Source of the DNA: Anaerolineae bacterium
Lineage (GTDB): Bacteria; Chloroflexota; Anaerolineae; 4572-78; J111
NCBI GenBank assembly: GCA_022071955.1
Contig: JAJVIM010000006.1
Span: 1-58,913 of the forward strand
DNA length: 58,913 bases
Reading direction: 5' to 3'
The notes below the pieces were generated by a model. It was given only the letters and a program-made list of their open reading frames with translations, was not told the origin of the DNA and did no database searches. A program made the position numbers and the translations under genes. Below, piece by piece: positions 49,628 through 56,531 of this stretch (positions within the stretch are counted from its first letter, which is position 1; every line of letters begins with the position of its first letter).

Positions 49628-50793
49628 TAACTCTGCCCTTCCGCAATTTGCTCAAAACGGCGCTGCCAATCGGCCACGGCCATGGCCCGCGCCTGCACAT
49701 CTTCTTCAATAATTTGCAGCACCACGTTCAACTGCTCTTCCAGCCGGGCGTGCAATTTTGATAATTCTTCAAGCCGTTTGTGCAGCGCTTCCTGGCTGCG
49801 CTGAAAATCGACAAACTGCGGTTGCAGTTCCATATTTTGTTTTTGCCAGCGCTGCTCAAAATCGGCCCGAAACTTTTCAATTTCGGCGTGCTGCCGGTCT
49901 TCGGCCAGCCGCTGCAATTCGCCGAAACGATGCTGATCGCGCTGCAGCCGCTCCTGAAAATCCTGCAACGAAGCCAGCGCCCGCTTGTTAAGCTGGTAAA
50001 ATTCGGTGTATTTTTCCATCTGGCTTTCGATTTCGCGGATGCGGCGCTCGGTCACTTCGGCCAGGGCCGTCCAGTCTTTGATCTGTCGTTCGCGCTGAGC
50101 CAGTTGAAAATCCATGTGCTCGCGGTATTTGCGGATATCCTCGCGGATGCTGTCGAGCGCGACCTCGTATTTGGCAAACTGCGGTACCTGCTGGCTCACC
50201 ACCAACACCCGCGCTGCATTGGCCTCGATTTTTTTCTGCATTTCGGGCAGTTCGGCCTGCAATTCGGTCAATTTGCGCACGTCGGTGCGGCGCTGTTCCT
50301 CAAACAATTTGATGGGGCTGGTGCGCTCTTCAAGCTTGCGATTCAGGCTGTCTACCTGCGCCTGAAATTTGGTCACTTCCTGATTCAGCCGGCCGGCCTC
50401 GGTGCGGGCCAGGTTGATTTGCTCTTCAAAGCGGGTGGTTTTTTCAACTTCGCGGCGCAGATCATTGAGAGCGCGAGCCTGATTCTCCAACTGCTGGGCC
50501 ACCAACCCGGCCGGCTGCCCCAGCGACGGTTCGGGACGGGTGTAGCGCCGCTCAAAATAACTGACCATTTCATCGCGCAAATGGCCCAGTTTGCCGTCGA
50601 TTTCAGCGGCGGCTTCCAACTGGTTGTTGGCCTGAGTCAGTTCCGCTTCAAGCTGCTGGATGCGGCGGCTCTGCTCCTGAATCACGTACTCCTGCGTTTC
50701 AACACGCTGCTGGAGTTTGGCCGTTGCCGTCTGGGCATCCTGTATTTTTTGCTCAAGATAAGCAAGTTGAGAGGCAAGATGGGGTTGGTCCAT
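49627..50793 (-). CDS. Long coiled-coil protein, SelB partner by position
   Basis: A 388-residue protein consisting almost entirely of heptad coiled coil, from AYLEQKIQDAQTATAKLQQRVE to LEEQLNVVLQIIEED, with no signal peptide or membrane helix. The sequence around YFERRYTRPEPSLGQPAG interrupts the coil. The ATG at 50793 has GGAG 12 bases upstream. It is translationally coupled to selB; no function is known and coupling to SelB may be chance. Confidence 0.78.
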   Translation of the reverse strand: MDQPHLASQLAYLEQKIQDAQTATAKLQQRVETQEYVIQEQSRRIQQLEAELTQANNQLEAAAEIDGKLGHLRDEMVSYFERRYTRPEPSLGQPAGLVAQQLENQARALNDLRREVEKTTRFEEQINLARTEAGRLNQEVTKFQAQVDSLNRKLEERTSPIKLFEEQRRTDVRKLTELQAELPEMQKKIEANAARVLVVSQQVPQFAKYEVALDSIREDIRKYREHMDFQLAQRERQIKDWTALAEVTERRIREIESQMEKYTEFYQLNKRALASLQDFQERLQRDQHRFGELQRLAEDRQHAEIEKFRADFEQRWQKQNMELQPQFVDFQRSQEALHKRLEELSKLHARLEEQLNVVLQIIEEDVQARAMAVADWQRRFEQIAEGQS

Positions 50794-50881
50794 CCGGTTA
50801 ATATCTCCTTTTACACTAACACATCAAAATATTGTAACACGAACCAGAAGCGACAGCAAAAGGCTTGCAAAATTGAACAGT

Positions 50882-50909
50882 TTGCATCCGGGCCGATTTT
50901 GCGTAATAT
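50882..50909 (+). promoter_or_regulatory. Promoter giving a leaderless start for the NUDIX gene
   Basis: TTGCAT (50882-50887), 16-base spacer, TAATAT (50904-50909), six bases before the ATG at 50916 and no Shine-Dalgarno sequence. Confidence 0.55.
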
Positions 50910-50915
50910 AACCGA

Positions 50916-51362
50916 ATGTCAAACCGAGAATATCCCGATGCGCCCCGGGTAGCGGCGGGCGGCGTTGTTCTACACAAAGATAAAGTGCTGCTGGTGCTGC
51001 GCGGCCAACCGCCCGCGCTCGGCCAGTGGGCCATCCCCGGCGGAAAAGTTGAATTGGGCGAAACGCTGACCGCTGCCGTTGAGCGGGAAGTGCTGGAAGA
51101 AACCGGCCTGCGGGTGCGCGCCGGTGAAGTGGTTTTTAGCTTTGATGCCATCCATCGAGATGCGGCGGGCCGGGTACAGTACCACTACGTGATTCTGGAT
51201 TTGCTGGCCATTGCCGAAGACCCCGGCCAGCCGCTGCGCCCCGCCGATGATGTGCGCGACGCCCGCTGGTTCACCCTGACCGAAGTCAACAACCCCACCC
51301 TGCCCATTTCCGAAACCACCCGCTCGCTGCTCAACAGTATGATGAAGGACGCGCATGACTGA
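50916..51362 (+). CDS. NUDIX hydrolase
   Basis: A 148-residue NUDIX enzyme that hydrolyses nucleoside diphosphate-linked compounds. The NUDIX box is complete: GKVELGETLTAAVEREVLEE followed by TGL. The QWAIPGGKV strand and HYVILDLLAIAED are typical of ADP-ribose/MutT-like members; the substrate is not certain. The ATG is six bases after a -10 box and has no ribosome-binding site, so it is probably leaderless. Overlaps the next gene by 8 bases. Confidence 0.93.
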   Translation: MSNREYPDAPRVAAGGVVLHKDKVLLVLRGQPPALGQWAIPGGKVELGETLTAAVEREVLEETGLRVRAGEVVFSFDAIHRDAAGRVQYHYVILDLLAIAEDPGQPLRPADDVRDARWFTLTEVNNPTLPISETTRSLLNSMMKDAHD

Positions 51363-52029
51363 CCCCAACCAACCGGAAAAATACCGGCTGCGGCTGGTTT
51401 TCGCCAAGAAAAAAGAGATCAAATACATTTCGCATCTGGATTTGGCGCTGGCCTGGGAGCGAGCGCTGCGCCGGGCGCAAATCCCGCTGGCCTATTCACA
51501 GGGATTCAACCCGCGGCCCAAAATGCAGTTTGCCAGCGGGCTGCCGCTGGGCAGCACCGGCCGCGCCGAAATTTTGGATATTGTGATCACCGAAGCCCTG
51601 TCACCGGACGAGGCGCAGCAACGAATTGCGCCCAAACTTCCCACGGGCATCGGCCTGCAAATGGTGACAGAAGTGCCGCTCAAAGCGCCCACTCTGCAAC
51701 ATTTACTGCGCCAGGCTGAATACCGGGTGACAGTGGAAACCGACCTGCCCGAAGGGGAACTGGCGGCGCGGATTGACTCGCTGCTGGCGGCGGACTCGTT
51801 GCTCCAAACCCGCCGGCGCAAAAAACAGGCAGAAGAGTTTGACCTGCGAACCTGGCTGCACGGCCTGCGGCTGGAATCGGTGGCGGACGGCGACGCGGTG
51901 CTGTGGCTGCGGGTAACCGCCGGCCAGTACGGCAATCTGCGGCCAGAAGAGGTGCTCAAAGCGCTCGGCCTGGCCGATTGCTGGGCCGAAATTGAACGCA
52001 TCCGCCTGATTTTTGAGGATGAATTATAA
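51355..52029 (+). CDS. DUF2344 (TIGR03936) radical-SAM-associated protein
   Basis: A 224-residue protein with the DUF2344 signature YRLRLVFAKKKEIKYISHLDLALAWERALRRAQIPLAYSQGFNPRPKMQFASGLPLG. In many bacteria this domain is fused to, or adjacent to, a B12-binding radical SAM enzyme; here no such enzyme is in the window, so it may be an orphan partner. Its ATG is within the NUDIX gene (8-base overlap), so it is co-translated. Function unknown; tRNA/rRNA-modification links have been proposed for relatives. Confidence 0.88.
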   Translation: MTDPNQPEKYRLRLVFAKKKEIKYISHLDLALAWERALRRAQIPLAYSQGFNPRPKMQFASGLPLGSTGRAEILDIVITEALSPDEAQQRIAPKLPTGIGLQMVTEVPLKAPTLQHLLRQAEYRVTVETDLPEGELAARIDSLLAADSLLQTRRRKKQAEEFDLRTWLHGLRLESVADGDAVLWLRVTAGQYGNLRPEEVLKALGLADCWAEIERIRLIFEDEL

Positions 52030-52055
52030 TTATATTAACCGAGGTGAAATCCGGG

Positions 52056-53219
52056 ATGAAATTCAACTTTGACCAGCTTATCGACCGCCGCCACAGCGAC
52101 AGTGGAAAATGGAACTACTTTGATCAGGATGTGCTGCCGCTGTGGGTGGCCGATATGGATTTTGCGTCGCCGCCGGCGGTGCTGGAGGCGCTGCACCAGC
52201 GCATTGACCACGGCGTGTTTGGCTACGGCATGGATCCGCAGGAGCTTTCGGCGGAAATTTGCGACCGGATGCAGCGGCTGTACAACTGGAGCGTATCTCC
52301 GGAGGAAATTATTTACCTGCCGGGGCTGGTGTGCGGCACCAACCTGGTGTGCCGGGCAGTGGGCCAGCCCGGCGACAGCGTGCTGGTGCAAACGCCGATC
52401 TATCCCCCGTTTTTATCCGCGCCGGCCAACCACGAGCAGGAGCTGGTTACAGCCCCGCTAACGCTCACCGGCAGCGACCGCACCTTTGGCTACGAGATCG
52501 ATTTTGATGTGTTTGAGGCCGCGATTCAGCCCAACACCCGGCTGTTTATTTTGTGCAACCCGCACAACCCCATCGGCCGCGGCTACAGCGCCGCCGAGCA
52601 GCTCAAAATGGCCGAAATCTGCGCCCGCCACAACGTGGTTATCTGTTCCGATGAAATCCACAGCGACCTGCTGTTAAATGGCGCGGAGCACGTGCCGCTG
52701 GCCACGCTTTCGCCGGAAATTGGCCAAAATACCATCACGTTGCTGGCTCCCAGCAAAACTTTTAACGTGCCGGGGCTGGGTTGCAGCATGGCTATTGTGC
52801 CCAACAAAACCCTCCGCGAAAAAGTAAAAAAAGCCGCGCTGGGCATTGTGCCGCATGTTAACGTGTTGGGCTACGCCGCCGCACTGGCCGCTTACCAGCA
52901 CGGCCAGGATTGGCTCGATGAACTGCTGGTTTATCTGGCGGCCAACCGCGATTTTGTGGTTGACTTTGTCACCCAGCAACTGCCGATGCTGCGCACCACC
53001 GTGCCCAACGCCACCTATTTGGCCTGGCTGGACTGCCGGGAAACCGGCATTAACGGTAACCCGCAGCAGTTCTTCTTGAAAGAGGCTAAAGTTGCCCTCA
53101 ATAGCGGCGCCGATTTTGGCGCCGACGGCAAAGGGTTTGTGCGCCTCAATTTTGGCTGTCCGCGGGCCACGCTGGAACAAGCTCTCCAACAAATGAAAAC
53201 GGCCCTTAGCCGGGTCTAA
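52056..53219 (+). CDS. MalY/PatB-type PLP aminotransferase-fold enzyme (cystathionine beta-lyase-like)
   Basis: A 387-residue fold type I PLP enzyme. LPLWVADMDFASPPAVLEAL and FGYGMDPQEL are the PatB/MalY N-terminal hallmarks, LCNPHNPIGRGY holds Asn and Pro of the PLP site, SDEIHSDLLL the Asp-Glu-Ile-His motif, and SKTFNVPGLG the PLP lysine. Probable role: C-S lyase making homocysteine, pyruvate and ammonia from cystathionine. ATG at 52056 is chosen (GAGGTG 9 bases upstream); the GTG at 52044 sits on this signal. 26 bases after DUF2344, so possibly in the same operon. Confidence 0.92.
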   Translation: MKFNFDQLIDRRHSDSGKWNYFDQDVLPLWVADMDFASPPAVLEALHQRIDHGVFGYGMDPQELSAEICDRMQRLYNWSVSPEEIIYLPGLVCGTNLVCRAVGQPGDSVLVQTPIYPPFLSAPANHEQELVTAPLTLTGSDRTFGYEIDFDVFEAAIQPNTRLFILCNPHNPIGRGYSAAEQLKMAEICARHNVVICSDEIHSDLLLNGAEHVPLATLSPEIGQNTITLLAPSKTFNVPGLGCSMAIVPNKTLREKVKKAALGIVPHVNVLGYAAALAAYQHGQDWLDELLVYLAANRDFVVDFVTQQLPMLRTTVPNATYLAWLDCRETGINGNPQQFFLKEAKVALNSGADFGADGKGFVRLNFGCPRATLEQALQQMKTALSRV

Positions 53220-53365
53220 ATTAATAGTTAGCGGCTTCTGAAAAAAATGTTAGAAGCTACTCAACAGAAAGTTAACAGCGGGCTATTGAATGTTGGCCGC
53301 AATCGGCGTATTTTAAAAGTACACCACTGCGCGCTGCGCAGAATTTTTGCATGGACGGTTGACAA

Positions 53366-54271
53366 ATGGTTGCCACCAAATCCTATTACCCCAAATCGAC
53401 ATCGCCGCAGCAAGAGGTAACCCGCGTTTTGTGGCAGGTGTTGCTGGCCAACGTGCTGGTGGCGCTGGCCAAAATCGCCGCCGGGCTGGCTGCCGGTTCA
53501 ATCAGCCTGGTTGCCGATGGCTTTCACTCCGCCACCGACGCCTCATCCAACATTATTGGGCTGGTGGGCACACACCTGGCCGCCCGCCCGCCGGATAAAG
53601 ACCATCCCTATGGCCACGCCAAATTTGAAACCTTTGCCACGCTGGGCATCGGCCTGCTGCTGTTGTTAACCAGTTGGGATATTTTGAAAAGCGTGTTTGC
53701 CCGCCTGTTCGATGGCACGGCCCCGCAAGTGTCGGCGCTGAGTTACGCGGTGATCGGGGTGACAATTTTGATCAACCTGGGCGTAACCGTGTATGAAAGG
53801 CGCAAAGGACAGCAGCTCAACAGCGCCATTTTACTGGCCGATGCTGCTCACACCCGCTCGGATATTTTTGTGTCGGTGTCGGTGCTGGGTAGTTTGGTGG
53901 CGGTGCAGGCCGGCTGGCCCTGGCTCGATGCCTTGGTGGCGCTGGCCATTGTGGGGGCCATTGCCCATACCGGCTGGGGCATTGTCCGGCAGGCATCCAA
54001 CATTTTGGCCGACAGCGTCGCGGTCGACAAGAAAAAGGTTGAAGAAGTGGTTACGGCGGTGGCGGGTATAAAATCGTGCCACAAAATCCGCAGTCGAGGC
54101 TCAAACCAGGTCAGCTACCTGGATTTGCACATTCAGGTGGATAACCAGATGTCCATTGAAGAAGCGCACAGGCTGGGGCACGTGGCCCAAAACCGGCTGC
54201 AAGAAGCGCTCGGCATTACCGATGTGATTGTGCATGTGGAGCCGGCCATAAATGCCGAACCACGCCGCTAG
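53366..54271 (+). CDS. Cation diffusion facilitator (CDF) transporter
   Basis: A 301-residue CDF exporter for divalent metals (Zn, Co, Fe or Mn). Six helices are predicted; the metal-binding signature of helix II is VADGFHSATDASSN (Asp and His) and of helix V LADAAHTRSDIFVS (DxxxD with a His). The C-terminal cytoplasmic domain (residues 205-300) has GIKSCHKIRSRGSNQVSYLDLHIQVD and ends with VHVEP. The DGFHS/DAAHTRSD pattern is common for Zn/Fe transporters, but the metal is not certain. No clear Shine-Dalgarno sequence at ATG 53366; the gap 53220-53365 shows only a weak hairpin. Confidence 0.93.
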   Translation: MVATKSYYPKSTSPQQEVTRVLWQVLLANVLVALAKIAAGLAAGSISLVADGFHSATDASSNIIGLVGTHLAARPPDKDHPYGHAKFETFATLGIGLLLLLTSWDILKSVFARLFDGTAPQVSALSYAVIGVTILINLGVTVYERRKGQQLNSAILLADAAHTRSDIFVSVSVLGSLVAVQAGWPWLDALVALAIVGAIAHTGWGIVRQASNILADSVAVDKKKVEEVVTAVAGIKSCHKIRSRGSNQVSYLDLHIQVDNQMSIEEAHRLGHVAQNRLQEALGITDVIVHVEPAINAEPRR

Positions 54272-54281
54272 TACAGTTGTT

Positions 54282-54349
54282 ATGTCACCTTGAGCCAAGG
54301 GTCTCTGCAGCGACACCGGAGACGCTTCGGCTTCGCCTCAGCGTGACAT
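54282..54349. repeat. ATGTCAC-bounded palindromic repeat
   Basis: Begins ATGTCACCTTGAGCCAAGGG and ends GCTTCGCCTCAGCGTGACAT, with an outer ATGTCAC/GTGACAT inverted repeat. It is of a type very common between genes across bacteria. It lies between the convergent CDF and kinase genes. Confidence 0.6.
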
Positions 54350-54361
54350 GGCCTCGGTGTA

Positions 54362-56053
54362 TTAATTGGTGGTGATTTCTACCGGGAAATCAATAACAGC
54401 CACCGCGCCTTCATCATTCCGCAACGAAATCTCGCCCTCGAGATTGTTTTGCACCAGATGTTTGATCAATTCAAAGCCCAAACTGTGATGTTCGGGACGC
54501 AGCAGCAGCAGCTCCGGCGAATAACCGGAGCCGTTGTCTTTAAACTCTAGGCGGGCATTATTGCTGTTGCGCGAGATATTGACCGAAATTATCAGCGTTT
54601 CTTTTGCTTGGGGCAGAGCGTATTTAACCGCGTTGGTCATCAATTCATTGAGAATGAGCGCCAGATCGTGCGCCTGATCAGCCGTAACCCACACCGTCGA
54701 TGGCGACACCTCAATTGCAATCTGTTTGTCTGGCGCCAGCACCTGCAATGTGGTGTCCATCACGCGGGTCACCAGTTCGCTGAGGGGTAACGGGGTCCAG
54801 TTTGAGGTAGACAACAGGTTGTGAACGGTGGCCAGCCCCTGCACGTGGCTCATTACATCCTCGGTAATGGACTGGATGCTGGAGAAATCGTCGGTGGCAA
54901 TCCGGCTCCGCTTCAAATGCAAAATACTTTTGATCACCGCCAGATTATTTTTGAGGCGATGGTTGATCTCTTGCAGCAGGATCGATTTGGTTTCAACATC
55001 GCGGCGGGATTGCTCAAACAGCCGGGCATTTTCAATAGCCACTCCGGCCGCTTCGGCCAGCGACTCAAGCATCAGTTGCTGGGTAATGGTAAAGCGATAC
55101 GGCACGCTGTCTACCACCTGAATAACCCCCAGCACGTTTTTTCGGCCTAGCAGCGGTACGCTCAAAATAGAGCGAATTTCAATACCCAACTGCTCGTCAA
55201 TCTTTTTAAAGTGATGCGGGTCCAGACGCGTTTCGTTAACAATTACCGTTTTGCCGGTTTCGGCCACCCGGCCGGCAACCCCCTGCCCCAGCGCCAGCCG
55301 CCAGCCGAGCATGACTGCCGCGTGCGCTTCTGTGGAGCGATAGCAGACCAGTTCGCGGGTCTCGTCGTCAATCAGCCACAGCGAAAAGGCATGCACATCG
55401 AGCATGTTGTGCAGTTCACCCAGAATGGTGCTCAACACCTGATCGAGGTCAAGCGTGGAGTAAAACACCTGGCTGGCCCGATTTACCACGGCCAAATCCA
55501 GGTTAAACTGGCGCAATTCGGCCTCAACCTCGCGCTGATGGGCCAATTCATCGCGCAGGCGCTGATTCATAATGGCCATTTCAAAAATCTGCATCTTTTT
55601 CAGGCTGTCCAGCCGCGCCGTAGACGAAGGGGCAGACCGGGCCACCGGCGCTCCATCGAGGGCGGTTGCGGTTGGGTTATTTTTAACATGCAAAAAATAC
55701 CCCACCGACAAATTGCCCAGCAGTTGGGCAATTACGGCCTGCGGTACACCGATTGGCAAATCGTCAACAAGTTGGTTGGTTAAAACCGCCTGAGACCGGC
55801 CCAAAACGTCGGGCTGGGTGCATTCCAACGAAGCCAGCGCTGCGCCCAATTGCTGCGCCGCGGAGTCGTCAAAAGGCCGCTGTTGCAGCAGAGTCACCGC
55901 TCGCTCCGCCAGCTTCATCACCTGCGTGTGCAGTTCCAACGCCTGCTCCGAGTCACAATCGGCGCGGACAATGGCCTGGTACCAGGCCGTACCAAAGACC
56001 GGCAGATATTTGCTCAATTGGTTCTGCAACGTCGTTTGTTCTTCCAATTTCAT
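54362..56053 (-). CDS. GAF-domain sensor histidine kinase (HWE/HisKA_2 type)
   Basis: A 563-residue cytoplasmic kinase. Residues 1-125 are helical and of unknown fold; a coiled coil (150-185) leads to a GAF domain (about 190-350, QVLSTILGELHNMLDVHAFSLWLID to LMLESLAEAAGVAIENARLF). The phosphoacceptor is H365 in LLQEINHRLKNNLAVI, followed by an HATPase with ALILNELMTNAVKYA (N box) and DNGSGYSPE (G1). HisKA_2 kinases commonly respond to light or soluble signals. No response regulator is adjacent, so it is an orphan. The REC protein at 22728-23084 is one possible partner. Confidence 0.93.
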   Translation of the reverse strand: MKLEEQTTLQNQLSKYLPVFGTAWYQAIVRADCDSEQALELHTQVMKLAERAVTLLQQRPFDDSAAQQLGAALASLECTQPDVLGRSQAVLTNQLVDDLPIGVPQAVIAQLLGNLSVGYFLHVKNNPTATALDGAPVARSAPSSTARLDSLKKMQIFEMAIMNQRLRDELAHQREVEAELRQFNLDLAVVNRASQVFYSTLDLDQVLSTILGELHNMLDVHAFSLWLIDDETRELVCYRSTEAHAAVMLGWRLALGQGVAGRVAETGKTVIVNETRLDPHHFKKIDEQLGIEIRSILSVPLLGRKNVLGVIQVVDSVPYRFTITQQLMLESLAEAAGVAIENARLFEQSRRDVETKSILLQEINHRLKNNLAVIKSILHLKRSRIATDDFSSIQSITEDVMSHVQGLATVHNLLSTSNWTPLPLSELVTRVMDTTLQVLAPDKQIAIEVSPSTVWVTADQAHDLALILNELMTNAVKYALPQAKETLIISVNISRNSNNARLEFKDNGSGYSPELLLLRPEHHSLGFELIKHLVQNNLEGEISLRNDEGAVAVIDFPVEITTN

Positions 56054-56244
56054 TACCCCAACCCTTACATCGACATTATTTTAAAATTGGCCGGAATGGG
56101 TCCAGATTCAACCCGAAAACAAACTGTTTTACTATCAACTGGACTATACCCTATCGGCAGAGGCGATAACCCTACGCTTAACCAACGATTTAATCGTTGG
56201 CAAGTTGACAGTCAGCTAACCAGAAACTTAAATCCCAATTATGC

Positions 56245-56250
56245 TATAAT
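56245..56250 (+). promoter_or_regulatory. Extended -10 box before small membrane protein ORF
   Basis: TGCTATAAT (TG one base before TATAAT); no -35 with usual spacing. The promoter faces right, divergent from the kinase gene. Confidence 0.45.
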
Positions 56251-56283
56251 TGGAGCGCAAATTCAAAAACCGTGTCCAAACAT

Positions 56284-56454
56284 ATGATCAACAATACAAA
56301 ACCCGATTCTATTACCTGGCAAGATGTGCTCTGGCGACTACTGTTAACGATATTGTTGCTGTTTGTGGTGTTTGGTTCCAGTCTGACAGTATCCCATTCT
56401 ATTATCAACCCGCCTAATACACAAGTACTGCCCAGAGTTCTGCCGGGCAAATAA
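56284..56454 (+). CDS. Possible small single-pass membrane protein
   Basis: A 56-residue frame, MINNTKPDSITWQDVLWRLLLTILLLFVVFGSSLTVSH, with one helix and a tail ending PRVLPGK. It follows an extended -10 (56245-56250) but lacks a Shine-Dalgarno sequence at ATG 56284; a GTG at 56272 in the same frame would add four residues. Resembles the N-terminus of a membrane-anchored protein; could also be a chance frame. Confidence 0.4.
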   Translation: MINNTKPDSITWQDVLWRLLLTILLLFVVFGSSLTVSHSIINPPNTQVLPRVLPGK

Positions 56455-56519
56455 GTTTGGCGCGTTGGTAGCAGCCCGCTAATTCTCCGCCGGTATTCGC
56501 TGATTTCCCCAAATTCAGG

Positions 56520-56525
56520 TATCAT
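56520..56525 (+). promoter_or_regulatory. -10 box giving a leaderless start for the GH3 gene
   Basis: TATCAT ending six bases before the ATG at 56532. The -35 (TTCGCT at 56496-56501) is weak. Confidence 0.4.
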
Positions 56526-56531
56526 GCGCTT

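Noticed and set aside
49780..50952. 390-codon plus-strand frame opposite the coiled-coil gene
   Set aside because: The Leu/Phe-rich product arises from the reverse of heptad codons; the coiled-coil frame is coupled to selB and has a ribosome-binding site.
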